Shown one piece after another: positions 35,194 through 46,718 of a DNA stretch of 64,000 nt. The stretch is taken from assembly GCA_910574455.1 (NCBI GenBank), contig CAJSYZ010000004.1, forward strand, positions 4,598,599-4,662,598, in the 5' to 3' direction. A model generated the notes under the pieces. It did not search any database. It was not told the DNA's origin and saw only the letters and a program-made list of their open reading frames with translations. The DNA is from Trichaptum fuscoviolaceum. Its lineage: Eukaryota; Basidiomycota; Agaricomycetes; Hymenochaetales; Trichaptaceae. The translations under genes and the position numbers were made by a program. Within the stretch, counting starts at the first letter, position 1. Every line of letters starts with the position of its first letter.

Positions 35194-36480
35194 ATGCTTG
35201 CTTCCGACGATGAAGGAAACTCTAGCTCTTCGTCAAGCTCAGCCGGATCATTGTCTGAGTTGGAAACCCAGACACGGACAGCCGGTGCATCTTGGATAAA
35301 GTATGCACGAAAGCTAGGCCTCGACGACTCAAATGAAGCAGGAATTACTGGCAGTGCTTTCGACGCGTACTTCAACCAAGTTCATCGGGCGTCGAGAACA
35401 TCATCCAATGTCTTCTCGCAACTTGTACCATCCTTGTCTTCGGAGGAGTTCAGTGCTCGGATCTCCTCGATGCAGAGAGACCCCGAGGCCGTAGCAAAAC
35501 TCGCGGAACTTGAAGAATCGCATGTCGCATACATCCCTGCGTATATCTCTGAACTACTAGCAGATTTTAGTCTCATGTTTTATGGCTATGGATCCAAGCG
35601 AAACACACTGAACAAGATGGCTAAAGCATGCGCGAAGAAAGGACATGTTGCTGTCGCAAATACATTCTTTCCGGAATTTACTCTAAAGGACTTTCTTGCA
35701 TCGATCGAGCAGATGTTGGATGTTCCAGACTTGAGTGCCGGTCAAGGTCATGAAGCCCAATGCCGACGAATTCTGACACATTTTGACCGGAGACCCAACG
35801 CCAGGCACCTTTTTCTGGTCATACACAACATCGACTCCTCAACGATGCGCTCCTCACGAGTCAAGAACTGCCTGGCCTCACTCGCGTCGCATCCCTCCAT
35901 CCACCTGATAGCATCAGTCGACCACATAAACGCGCCCTTGATTTGGTCAGCTACGGAATCTAACTCCTCTTCATCGGGCTTCTCGTGGCTTTGGCATGAT
36001 CTTACAACTATGCAGCCGTACGACTTCGAGTTAGCGTATGCAGATCGGACGACGTATACCGGTGCTTCCGCTGCTAATCGTCGAAGACGGGGAGGCCAAG
36101 CAGATGGAATCGCGACGCAGGGCGGCATGGTCTCTGAAAGTGCTGCTCAACACGTTCTTGCGTCCGTGACGAGCAAAGCCAAGAAAATATTCGCACTGCT
36201 CTGCCAGAAGCAACTCGAATGCATGGAAGCCGCTGCGGGCGAGACAGGAGCACATATGGTTTCATCTCCACAAGTCGCTTCGAGCTATGAGCTGATTTTC
36301 ACAGCAGCTCGAGACGAGTTCATCGCCACTAACGAGACAGCATTGCGTGCACTTCTTGCAGAATTCCGAGACCACAATCTCGTTATCTCGGCCAGCAACC
36401 CGGATGGCGGTGAGTCGTTGTGGGTGCCGCTTGCAAAGGACGTGCTCTCTCGAATGGTCCAAAATATCACCGCATCATGA
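35194..36480 (+). CDS. ORC2: Origin recognition complex subunit 2
   Basis: A single-exon gene of 428 aa. ORC2 is part of the six-subunit complex that marks replication origins and loads the MCM helicase. The diagnostic motif LMFYGYGSKRNTLNKMAK is near residue 126, followed by the AAA+-like core (LFLVIHNIDSSTMRSSRVKN, HLIASVDHINAPLIW, FSWLWHDLTTMQPY). The C-terminal winged-helix region includes SYELIFTAARDEFIATNETALRALLAEFRDHNLV (quoted in part). As usual for ORC2 there is no Walker A motif. The N terminus is Ser-rich and acidic but shorter than in most relatives (S. pombe and human proteins exceed 500 aa), so an unrecognised upstream exon is possible. The start chosen is the first ATG in frame; the longer open frame begins at a TTG. 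Confidence 0.92.
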   Translation: MLASDDEGNSSSSSSSAGSLSELETQTRTAGASWIKYARKLGLDDSNEAGITGSAFDAYFNQVHRASRTSSNVFSQLVPSLSSEEFSARISSMQRDPEAVAKLAELEESHVAYIPAYISELLADFSLMFYGYGSKRNTLNKMAKACAKKGHVAVANTFFPEFTLKDFLASIEQMLDVPDLSAGQGHEAQCRRILTHFDRRPNARHLFLVIHNIDSSTMRSSRVKNCLASLASHPSIHLIASVDHINAPLIWSATESNSSSSGFSWLWHDLTTMQPYDFELAYADRTTYTGASAANRRRRGGQADGIATQGGMVSESAAQHVLASVTSKAKKIFALLCQKQLECMEAAAGETGAHMVSSPQVASSYELIFTAARDEFIATNETALRALLAEFRDHNLVISASNPDGGESLWVPLAKDVLSRMVQNITAS

Positions 36481-36911
36481 ACGGAGGGCATCTCCTGGCG
36501 TCGCTGTTCTGATACGCGCTGCTACCGCGCATGTATGCCAGGGAGGAAATCTCTATTATAGTTGGGGCGGGGAGGAATACTGTACTGACCGTCGGAGAAC
36601 GTGAACCTTCGGAGCTTCGCGATTTTATCAATTCCTCTTACATTGCATGGTCTAACTTATTGTGTCCGATGCCATCGTCCTCTTTGTATTTTACAATTTC
36701 TAGACAATCAATTGTTCAGTGATTATGTTGCATATTTTCAAACCCGGTTGACATGACCAAACAACTATAAACTCCGGTCACAAATTCTTTGGCTCAACAC
36801 CGGCACTGGCACAAGCAACTGCAGCTCTCTGCCCTACTAAATGCACAAAGTCTAACTATCGAATGAGAGTCTGGAAGTGCTCTAATATATCTGGTTGCAA
36901 CATCTAAAAAC
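36481..36911. other. Intergenic, ORC2 to TRM82
   Basis: About 430 bases between two plus-strand genes. I see no gene and no distinctive motif. It should contain the ORC2 terminator and the TRM82 promoter. Confidence 0.4.
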
Positions 36912-39016
36912 ATGGAAGGGACAAGCCGTTATTCTCCATACACGAAGCTATTCGTGCATTCCTCGAGGTCTGTTGCATTGTCTGCGAATGGGCACATTCA
37001 TGTCCTAGATACAACGTATGTGGACAGTTTGGACTGTGCATTTAGTGTATCGATGACGAGCTTGAGATTATTTGTGACAGGACAGGCTCTATCCTTCATT
37101 CGACTACCACCCCAGGAGATGAACTCCGAGAAACGGTTAAGAAGTCGGGAGCCCTGTTATGCGCAGATGTAGACCCATCGTTCACCTACCTAGGAGTCGC
37201 CTCTAGCGATAAAACCGTCAGAGTATGGGACATCAGGAGCCTGACGGTAGTGAGCGAGAGGTGTGTTTGTATACTATCTGGAGCACTCGGTGTTCATGCT
37301 TAAGAAGTTTGCAGAGAAGCTCCTAAAAAACCGACCGATATCCATTTCACGAAAGACGCTCAGAAGATTTTGGTGTCGGACAAATTTGGAGATCTACATA
37401 GGTATGTCAGAAATGTTGAGCTAGAGGGGTGAATATGCTGACAGATCTTAAGCTTTCCCTTACGAACCTCTGAAGAACAGCCTGGGGCACCGGAAGCATC
37501 TACCTCGGGAAAAATCAAACCTATTAAAGCGAACAAACGCATCATCGATGGTACGCTTGTACTAGGCCACGTCTCCCTCCTAACAACGTTCCAACTTTCT
37601 GCGGACGAGAAATACGTCATTACCGCTGATAGAGATGAACATATACGGGTTAGCTGGTATCCGGAGGCGTATACTATCGAACGGTTTTGCTTAGGTCAAA
37701 GCAAGTGAGTCCTTTTCAATCACTCAGTCTCAACCTCGAACTCATCCTGCATAGATTCGTCTCCGCTCTACATATTCCATCATGCGACCCGTCGCTACTG
37801 ATGTCCGGCGGTGGAGATCCCACACTTCGAATTTGGAATTGGATGGAGGGGAAAGTTCTTTGCGGAATTCCCGTTTCCGAAAACGTTATGCCATTTGTGA
37901 AGGTAGTTCGAAAAAAGCCTGGCAGACACGATGAGGGCAGTGACGCTGAGGGTGGGGGAGAGCAGGGTTCTGAGAAGCTTAGCTCAAGGAAGAAAAGGAA
38001 GGCGAAGAAGAAGAAAAAGAACGCGGGTGATGATGACGAAAAGGAGAAAAACGAGGATGATAGAACTCAGAACGACGGCGGGGATGAAAATGCCATGGAA
38101 GTGGACGAGAACAGAGAGGCGGTAGAAACGAAAACGGAGGGACGAAAGGAAAGCACGAAGCCAGATCAACCTCCAGAGCCTCTCCTGGCCGTTCAGAAAA
38201 TTGTGTCCTTCGTGCATACTTCTTCCAAATTCGTCTTGTTCTCAGCACACGGGTTCGTCCACAATGTCAGTCTCTTTACATTCTGATTGCTAACATGAGA
38301 AATCAGAGCTACGGCTCTATTTTACTGTAGTTTCCCCTCCCTATCGCATTCAGAATCATCCTGGCTCCCACCGGACGTTCGCTCCGTTGATGTCGGTAAA
38401 CCAGTCCTAGACTTCGTATACTGGTCCGAGATCGCAGAGGTCTGGATCCTTGTAGATGGTGCTTGGACTGCAGATAGTTCAAACGGGCTCGAGGATGCCA
38501 AGCCAGTGAGAGTCGTAAAGCTTGTCAATGGCGAGGTAGGTTTACCGATTGAGCGCCTATCGGTTATAAAACTAAGCATATTTCAGCTTGTCGCCAGCGA
38601 CGTCTCTGCACACCAAGCACTATTTAATTGTTTGAACACGTCAGCCAGGATGGAAAGTAAGCGTTACATACCTTTATTCACGAGTTATCTTTGGTGCTCA
38701 TGCTTTTCTAGCGACTGCGGACGAAGCCAAAAACGTAGACCTTTACTCAGCACTCATTTCCCTTCCAAAAAATCTCGAAGTCGACCATAATGCCATGGAT
38801 GAAGAACCGCTTTCCGAAATCGCGCCTGAGAAGCTTGGTCAGCTGAGCAACAAAGAACTCGGTCGACTGAAGAGCAAGAAGGCCATGTTAGCGCGAGCCG
38901 CGGCTTTGGCAAATCAACGCGAAGAGAGCGAAACACCGGTTGAAGAAAGAGATGCCAAGAGGAAAAGGGCCGACGACACAGAGCAGCCAAACCCACAGGA
39001 GCCGACAACTTTATAA
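36912..39016 (+). CDS. TRM82: tRNA (guanine-N7)-methyltransferase non-catalytic subunit
   Basis: Eight exons: 36912-37015, 37081-37260, 37315-37401, 37453-37704, 37755-38252, 38307-38535, 38587-38656 and 38712-39016, giving 574 aa. Trm82 (human WDR4) is a WD40 propeller that stabilises Trm8 for m7G46 formation in tRNA. Family hallmarks are clear: DKTVRVWDIR, ITADRDEHIRVSWYPEAY, ERFCLG, FVSALHIPS and LLMSGGGDPTLRIWNW. Residues about 263-343 are a low-complexity insert, first a Lys-rich run and then a strongly acidic run, inside the propeller. The insert is followed by a return to propeller sequence (VQKIVSFVHTSSKFVLFSAH). The C-terminal tail is charged. Intron 38253-38306 uses a GTTCGT donor; without it the frame stops early. 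The 3' end converges with the Smr gene across 160 nt. Confidence 0.92.
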
Positions 39017-39176
39017 AAGTACCTTCTCTCCTATTGTACAACTATTGTTTGTGGGTGGTAGCAAACACAGATGCCGTGTAACTTTGTAGGGCAGAAGAAA
39101 ATAGTACGTGAAGCTTTGTATTTACAAAACGAAAGTCTAACATTGATTTAGTAAAGAGATAGGATGGTACACTCGG

Positions 39177-40393
39177 CTACGCGTGTAAATCAGTCGATGT
39201 CGATTCAAAATCAACGATGACCATCCCTGTGTTACCGGGCTGCATCATGAAATTTAGATCTGTCTCGAACCGCAAGAGTCTCAGCGTCAGTGGTTTAAGC
39301 ACGGGTCTTCCACTGAAACTGTGGAGTCCCTTTCCCGTGATTATCCTCGTTTGCTTCATTCTCCACTTTCTGCACATATTGAGGTGCTCAAAAATGCGCT
39401 CCTTAGCTTCGTCTGGATAGAGTCCGTGCAGATCGAGTCGAGTGAGTCCAGCTCTATTGTTTGAATACGTTGGGTTATGGTACCGGAACATGTGCGTCGA
39501 GGCTTCCTTCCGCAGTTTCATGGCGTCAAGTGCGAGCTCGTCGCGTTCGTGCAGGATCTGAGTGAACTCTACTTGTCAAAGGCCATGATAGGGATAGAAC
39601 AGGAGACTAACCTGCCGGCCGATGTGTGCGTCGTTCTTATCGAAGGCCTGGAGCGCGACGCGTTCCATCCTCTTGCACTCACCTTCCATCCTATCTGCCT
39701 CCCGGCGCAGTCGTATGGCAGTCTCCTCTCCTTCTATCAAGGAAGTGATGTCAACGCTCACTTCGGCAATCTCATCTTCTTCATCTGAACTTGATATCAC
39801 AATGACTTGCAATTCTTCCTTTCGGCAGGGCGATCTTCTGATGACGGATATCAAGGACTCGCAAAGAGTAGCTTCTTCTGTTGGGTAGGAGTAATACTCA
39901 AATTTGTGTACTGTACTCTGTGAAAGCCCAGCTCACCTTCATCGGAAGAATCATCTATAACCTGCTCAACAGTCACGTCATGAGAAGGGTCTGAGGTCTG
40001 GATGTTGATAGTAGAGACCGTCTCTGTATCTGTTGCCACTTCGAAGCTTTCTTCTTGTGCAGTCGGCTCTTCAGTGGCAGTCAAGCTGGTTGATAGCTTT
40101 ACATCCGTTTTCTTGATGATTAGGTTCGACAGATCGCGTAGTACCAATAGTAAGGCCACACCCCCAAGAACATGGATCAGTCTGTCATCGAGCATCCTCT
40201 GTGAGAAAGGCAAGGGGAGTAAGGCCAAGGGGAGCTTAGCTAGGCCGAGCACCGTCGTGATAATAGAGAATTGAACAATATTCTTGAGAAACCAAGTGCC
40301 AATCATGCAGATCGTCCAGCGATTTGTATAAAGAAGCGGAAGAAGCTGATCATCACAGAGAGCGAGAAAGAAAAGACGAGATAGATGTGGCAT
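39177..40393 (-). CDS. Membrane-anchored Smr-domain protein
   Basis: Three exons: 39937-40393, 39612-39877 and 39177-39557, giving 367 aa. All junctions keep phase, with 54-59-nt introns. The N terminus has two or three hydrophobic segments (including VQFSIITTVLGLAKLPLALL and LIHVLGGVALLLVLRDLSNL), suggesting membrane insertion. A Ser/Thr/Glu-rich acidic linker and a charged helix (RREADRMEGECKRMERVALQ) follow. The C-terminal Smr domain has the LDLHG motif at 282-286 and TGKG at 315-318. Smr domains are nucleic-acid-binding or nicking modules first seen in MutS2. In this family LDxH and TGxG carry the activity. Function here is unknown. A membrane anchor on an Smr protein suggests an organelle- or ER-linked RNA/DNA role, which is inference. 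Confidence 0.85.
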
Positions 40394-41321
40394 CGTTCAT
40401 GACCTTGTTCGTTATTGTGAGCTTAGCTTAATAGGTGGCGTTTGTATATGGACCAATTAGCCATACACGTGCAGGATAACACATGTTGTAGATATTGAAT
40501 ATACTAATGCCACGTTCCGAGTCTGCCGCCATCGCCGTAGGGGGTTTAATGTAGATCAACAGATAACTAGACGTTGATTACTACGATCGATTTTATATAT
40601 GGGCCGTAGATTTGAGAGTCAGAGCTTTACATCCGCATCTCGATGGCACTAGTGTCACGTTAGTTTCTGCAGGTACCCTGAACTTGAAGAAGATGTTTTG
40701 AGATGCAGATGAGGTTTCATACTGAGGGGATATTCACACTGCAACTCCGATGCCTTAATGCGAGAAAGTCGTAGAAAGCGATATGGAACGCACCTCCGTG
40801 GCATATGCGCTACTTCAAACGGGACTGAAGTGACGGCCCGGAGGCATACATACACTGACATATGGCCAGGGGGGAAAGCCGCAGATAGTATTGGACACCG
40901 GACCCGGAATTCGTGAATGTCGACGTCGATCTTATTCAGAGGAGTGGGCACGCCGACGTTCTAGAAGGGATAGAAGGGATGAAGTCGTATCCTTGAACGC
41001 ATAAATACTGAATGAGACCAATAGAAAGGGCTTCTGAGTACGTGCGTCTTCATTTTATATTGAAGTACGGTATTCTGGCGCCATACACTTGCTGCTGTTG
41101 CCTTTGACGGAGTGGTAGGTAAATAAAGACGCAGCGCGAACGCACTTGATTATCTGTGCTGCGTTCAACACAATAAGTTACAGCTCAGTAGTACACGTAT
41201 TAGAAATCAAAGAATAGTAGAAGTAAATACCATACTCGACGATATAGAAATCATACGGTGATTTCGCTGTTCTCAGTAAATCCAAAAACAATTCCATCGA
41301 AGAACCAAGAGTCAAGAGTCA
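40394..41321. other. Intergenic, Smr gene to EXPERA gene
   Basis: About 930 bases between two minus-strand genes. It should hold the promoter of the Smr gene and the terminator of the EXPERA gene. No ORF or RNA gene is supported. Confidence 0.4.
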
Positions 41322-42187
41322 TCATTCAGCCTTAATAGCCTTCCTCTCCGTTTCCTCAGCCCTGATACCCTTTGCCATCAAGCCACCTACACGGATGGCC
41401 ATATCAAAACACATCCCCAACGGGACCAGGAGGAAAGGCACATAGCTGCCGAGAAGCATCAAGCGCTGCTGCGGTGTGATGCTGAGTGGACTTAACGCGT
41501 CAGCTGCGTAAGTCAAGGCGGTAAGCGGAGTCGTCGCGTTAGCTGCGGTGAGCGAGGAGACAAGCGCAGTGTTAGCTGCGATAGGGGTGGAGAGCAGTGT
41601 GGCAAGGCATGCGATGGTGGTCGTTGCAGATGATGCGCTGTAAATCAAGAGTAGAGGGTATATCGTGCGCGAATCTGTGGATGACAGTTAGAATGAGATG
41701 CACCTGTGAGATGAGTTCGACGAACCTTTCCAGAGTCCGTAGAGACCGATAAAGAAAACAGGAAGTTGGAATACTCTGCATTAGTGACAAAGATATAATT
41801 CAGAAATCATTGGATCCAGTCCTACGATAAGAAAAGTAGAGCACTCACGCCTCTAGCACCAGAAAACTCTTGAACCAGATCCAGATCCATGGAGCACCGT
41901 TGAGTCCGAAAGCACCTGCCATGATCGGGTCTCCGGATTGAAGAAGATAGAGCGCTGGCAGCTTCGCGAGCACCTTTGGTACGAGCGACGGCGGGTAAAG
42001 CGCCTGAATATCGCACAAAATCGTAGCAGGAACATGTATCTAACATCACATGAGTTCAGCATACTACAGACAGACATGTCGACGTGCCAAAGTCCACCAA
42101 CACGCAAAATTTGCAGAAACTCACGAGGAAAAATGTGAAGTACAACAAGTCCAAGGGACGCGCTGTCAAAGGACGACGACCAGCCAT
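41322..42187 (-). CDS. EXPERA-domain (TMEM97-like) membrane protein
   Basis: Four exons: 42125-42187, 41849-42039, 41726-41775 and 41322-41674, giving 218 aa. The EXPERA fold is a four-helix membrane bundle shared by the sigma-2 receptor/TMEM97 and sterol isomerase EBP, found in the ER. Visible features are RPLDLLYFTFFLIHVPATI in helix 1, LQSGDPI, the aromatic PWIWIWFKSFLVLEAVFQL in helix 2, FFIGLYGLWKDSR, and later hydrophobic segments. One is LLGSYVPFLLVPLGMCFDMA near the end. Asp/Glu positions typical of the family are present, but the ligand is unknown. The C terminus is charged (AEETERKAIKAE). Intron 3 uses a GTTCGT donor. Two ACGCGT sites lie about 125-190 bases upstream. Confidence 0.9.
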
Positions 42188-43834
42188 GATTTTCGAGGCC
42201 CTTTCTCTTTCTTCCAAGAAATTTATTGATACCGATGTTCTTGAGGATTTTCCGACCGTGTCAGGCGCTGAAATCGACTAGTTGGCAGATAAAAACAAAC
42301 ACAAGAGGCACGCGTCGACACTGACCGCGTTGAACACGGTCCGCCGATAACACCCTCGGCGGTGACTCACGCGTCGATCACGTTGCGGAGATGCCGAAAG
42401 CAATTCAGCACCCGACTCAAAAGCCGAGATGCCGAGAACCGGCTTAATGTGACCGATTATAAAACACATCAAGTCTGGAATCCGTATGTTTTCCCAGATG
42501 TTCGCAATAAAAAGCTCCAAAGAACAGTGGAGCGAGTCTAATACTCTGTGATATTTGTCTAGAACATTAATTGAAACCCCTTCACAGTTCCTGACTTCCG
42601 CATGAAAACATAAATTATACCCTCTCTATCCGAGTCCTGGACCTCAACATTGCGATCCATATGATTAATAGTAAGTTAACTTGGTCCCCTAATCTTATTG
42701 ACAATGATGGTATCGGTCAATATTAGTATATATCTCCGTCATCACGTACTGTACGCACTTATGCACACCCGCCCACCAATTCTCAACTGATAAAGAATTG
42801 CTTCTCGTGTATCAGGAGTAAAAGATAGGCAAAATGCTGCGAGGAAACATGTGTGTTTTTGCTCTTCTCCGGTTGACAGCAACAAAATCCGACCCTTGGT
42901 CGTGCCGTTAAAGGACCGTATAACGTCTACCGATGCCAGTGTCTACCGAGAACGCGATGAGTGACCACACTATAGGTCGTTTCTGAGTGAGGTCCGGGTC
43001 AGACACTTCTATCATGATGCGTTGATTCACCGATAATACACAATGGCGGAGGAGGTTTTTTTGCAGGAATACAAAGCGATTAGACTTGAATTATTGTCAA
43101 TGAAGACTGAACTTTTAGACTCCGGTAGTTCGGCACCAATCAACTCGGAAAATCCCCACGCGACAACAATACAGTTTATAATAGACCTGCCAGAGCGGCC
43201 TGCACCTCTTGTCTCTTGACCATCACCTTCTACAACTTCCATCGCTTTTGTCAGTATTGCTCATTGGCTTGCTTAAATTAAACTCTGAAATGTGGCAGAA
43301 TCTGGAATCTATCTGCTGGCCTTGGCATCCATCCTCGGAAACATACGGAAAATTGTCGAGATGGGAAAACATTCTTCTATCTCTCTCCAGCAAAGCGAAA
43401 TTCGTCCGCATGTCTTCTATGTGCACCTGATGCATGTTCTCAGACATTCACAACGAGACTGAACTAATTTTGGATCGTCGGGATCGACTCTCCCCTATCC
43501 TGTAACGTACAGGCGTTAGCACTGTGTCGCATCCGAACGCACCTTCTCCGAATTCCGTTTCTTCTTCAAGGCAGCTCACGCGGAGAATATGGCCCAGTGC
43601 CTCCAGATTCATGATACTAAACTTCGGAGCTTGCTTTATCCTGTGTTAGTTCTCAGTCTGACTACCTCTTACCTGCGCGTCAGAAGACAACAAACGTACT
43701 CTGTCTGACTTTTGTCTTCGCCAAGAGGCCTTGCGAAGGTATAAAGAGAGGTCGCTCGAGCCCTTTCTAGTTCTCCATCGGTCTAGCTCCTCAACGGTCT
43801 ACAATCGACTTCAGTCTCAGGCAATCCAGCAACA
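42188..43834. promoter_or_regulatory. Gene-free region between EXPERA gene and cellobiohydrolase
   Basis: A 1.6 kb divergent region. Near the EXPERA start are two ACGCGT sites (42310-42315, 42369-42374). Near the cellobiohydrolase start is a TATA box. The rest has only short frames without motifs. Confidence 0.45.
43740..43745 (+). promoter_or_regulatory. TATA box of cellobiohydrolase gene
   Basis: TATAAA in the context GGTATAAAGAGAGG, 95 bases before the start codon. This is the usual layout for strongly expressed fungal secreted-enzyme genes. It is followed by a pyrimidine-rich leader. Confidence 0.65.
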
Positions 43835-45571
43835 ATGTTCCGCTACGCAGCTCTCGTCAACTTCGCTTTCCTCGCTGTGGCTTCCGCCCAGCAGGTCGGT
43901 ACCCTCACGGCTGAAACCCACCCGTCGCTCACTGTCCAGCAATGCGCTGCTGGAGGTACCTGCACAACCCTTCAGCGATCGGTTGTGCTCGACTCCAACT
44001 GGCGCTGGGTTCACGACACTGCCGGCTACACGAACTGCTACACCGGCAACACCTGGGACGCGACGCTCTGCCCAGACGCTACCACTTGCGCGGAGGTAAG
44101 TGTGGATACCCTATTTTCTACTCAGGTGACTGATCGAGCTACCTCACCTATTACTACAGAACTGCGCTTTGGATGGTGCGGACTACGCTGGAACATACGG
44201 TATCACCACCACCGGTGACGCTCTTACGCTCCAATTCGTCACCACGGGTGCGAACACCAACGTCGGCTCCCGCGTCTACCTCTTGGAAACCGAGTCGACC
44301 TACCATTCGTTCAACCTGAAGAACCAAGAGTTTACCTTCGACGTCGACATGTCCCAGCTTCCTTGCGGTCTCAACGGTGCTCTCTACTTCGTCGAAATGG
44401 ACAACGACGGTGGTTCAGCTCGCTTCCCGACTAACAAGGCTGGTGCTAAGTACGGAACTGGTTACTGCGACACTCAGTGCCCTCAGGACATCAAGTTCAT
44501 CAACGGCCAGGTTAGTAGTGATATGCTTTCTCATCACCGAAACATTCTAACTCTTAATCATACAGGCTAACAGTGTGGGCTGGACCCCGTCGCCCAACGA
44601 CGCGAACGCCGGTACTGGTCAATTCGGAACCTGCTGTAACGAAATGGATATTTGGGAAGCCAACTCCATGGGTGCTGCAGTCACCCCTCACGTCTGCTCC
44701 GTCACGAGCCAGACTCGCTGCGAAGGCGACACCCAGTGCGGTGACGGTGACGAGCGCCAGGATGGTCTCTGCGACAAGGATGGATGCGACTTCAACACCT
44801 TCCGCATGGGCGCGAAATCTTTCCTCGGCCCTGGCCTCACAGTCGACACCACCAAGCCGATCACAGTCGTCACTCAGTTCTTGACCTCGGACAACACGAC
44901 CACTGGCGACCTCACTGAGATCCGCCGCATCTTCGTCCAGAACGGTGTCGTCTTCCAGACCCCGGCCTCCACCGTTGAGGGAGTCACTGGCTACGACTCC
45001 ATCACCGACGACTTCTGCAATGCTCAAAAGACGGCCTTCGGCGACACCAACCGCTTCGAGCAGCTCGGCGGTCTCAAGGTCATGGGCGACGCCTTTGAGT
45101 CCGGCATGACCCTCGTCATGTCTCTCTGGGACGACTACGCGGCCCAGATGCTCTGGCTCGACTCCGACTACCCGACCACCTCGGACCCGACTACGCCCGG
45201 TGTTGCCCGTGGTAACTGCTCGACCACCTCCGGCTCTCCCCCGGTCATCGAGGCCGCCAGCCCCAACGCCAAGGTCACATTCTCCAACATCAAGTTCGGA
45301 CCCCTCGGCTCGACCTTCAGCGGCTCTTCCTCCCCCAGCAGCCCCGGCTCGCCAGTCACCTCGGTCCCGGTTCAGTCGTCCTCCACGGTCGCTGCCCCTG
45401 CTGCTACTCAGAGCAAGTACGGTCAATGCGGTGGCACTGGCTTCACGTGAGTGATAAGGACTCACATTTATATTGCTTTGACTAAAACCATTTTCCAGTG
45501 GCCCGACTGTCTGCGCTACTGGCTCAACCTGCACAGCTGTCTCCCCTCCGTACTACTCGCAGTGCCTCTAA
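43835..45571 (+). CDS. cbhI: GH7 cellobiohydrolase I with CBM1
   Basis: Four exons: 43835-44095, 44160-44510, 44566-45446 and 45499-45571, giving 521 aa. It is a secreted exo-cellulase that releases cellobiose from the reducing ends of cellulose chains. The signal peptide is [18 protein letters not shown], leaving a mature N terminus QQVGT. The catalytic motif EMDIWE gives nucleophile Glu230, Asp232 and acid/base Glu235. After removing 18 residues these become 212, 214 and 217, the same numbers as in T. reesei Cel7A. The paired cysteines of the family are present. A Ser/Pro/Thr linker (about 452-484) leads to a C-terminal CBM1 ([20 protein letters not shown], then YYSQCL) with conserved Cys and Tyr residues. 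Codons are strongly C-ending, which suggests high expression. This enzyme indicates a cellulose-degrading lifestyle. Confidence 0.97.
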
Positions 45572-46263
45572 GTGCTTCGCATGGGTTGCGAACGTGCATA
45601 AGCTAATGGAAAGCTTGGTCTACCATTAGTTCTTCATAGATCTAAATCTTTGTTATGGTTTCATCGGTGTCAAAATGTGGTTGTGCACAATGCAAGCTTC
45701 TTTTGGGTCGCACAAAATATTGTTCGATTTCTGCTTATTGCTCTGCAATCAGCCTTCAGTGAACAGCTAATGAGCCTTAAGAGATCAAGAAAGATATCTC
45801 TCTGTGCCTGAATAGCGAACAATAAGGTCAGTGACAAGTCAGACCAAATATCGGTATAACTCAATGCACTACTACTAAGTCTTCATTCTTGTACCTTTCT
45901 CTCTACAGGTTATCTGAGACGGACTCACATCAGCAGGGGAGGAAGGGCAAATATATTGTGCAGATCTGAGCTTGCTCGGCAGGAAGCGGTGTCGATCATC
46001 GGCAGGACCGATAGCCTGTGCAGGCGTCATGGTAAATTATATCCAGCACAGCAATGACCGCGTGCCGGCAGCGGCCACAGGCAGCACAAATCTTTAAAGC
46101 CGAAAAACATGCGAAGAGAGTTAAGAGAAAAATGTCTTGTTCCTTAAGAGTTTGTCCATAATCCCCCCTTCACCGTTATCTCGCCTGCGAGTCCCCGTTA
46201 GCCGTTGTCTTTCCTTCAACCTTCGTCGCTCCTTCTCTTCAGTCTCAAGTCCTCCAAATTACG
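45572..46263. other. Intergenic, cellobiohydrolase to hydrophobin 1
   Basis: About 690 bases holding the cellobiohydrolase 3' flank and the hydrophobin promoter. A pyrimidine-rich leader (about 46140-46260) precedes the hydrophobin start. No gene is seen. Confidence 0.4.
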
Positions 46264-46718
46264 ATGATGAAGCTCTTGCTCACTAGCTTGTTTGCGACTT
46301 TATGTCTCTCCACGCTGGCTTCCGCAGCGAGGCCCTCGCGAACGACGACCGCAACTCCGACGCCTACGAGCTGCTCCGGCAGCTCGACATCAGTCTGCTG
46401 CCAGGAGTTCACGACGGCGAGTGACCCTAGCGCCGCCTTCCTTATCAGCGAGTTTGGTATCGGGGGCACAACCGATAGCACTAAGGTTGGCCTCACCTGC
46501 AATACCATCTATAATAACAGACAGGCAAAGAACTGGTAAGTGCAATCTTTTGTATGTGCAAGGCTGTATGCTGACTCCCCCCAGTGCCGGAGATACTCTT
46601 TGCTGCTCGCGAGACAACTACGGTGCGTATAAAAGAGAATTTCATTCTTCTATCGTATTCTAACTAGTGTCTTCTAGGAGGACTCATCGCTATTGATTGT
46701 TCTGCAGTCAGCTTGTAG
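46264..46718 (+). CDS. Class I hydrophobin 1
   Basis: Three exons: 46264-46535, 46585-46622 and 46678-46718, giving 116 aa. It is a small secreted amphipathic protein that coats hyphae and aerial structures. The signal peptide is about MMKLLLTSLFATLCLSTLASA. The eight-cysteine pattern is complete: C-x7-CC-(about 32)-C-x11-C-x5-CC-x12-C. The junctions rebuild Cys5 (TG|T) and a Gly codon. The 38-nt middle exon carries Cys5 to Cys7. Spacing between CC and Cys4 is in the class I range. It shares exon layout with the hydrophobin at 57424-57991, so the two are likely paralogues. Confidence 0.94.

Noticed and set aside
44554..45534. 326-codon minus-strand ORF
   Set aside because: It is antisense to the cellobiohydrolase. 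The strong C-ending codon bias of that gene removes stops on the opposite strand.
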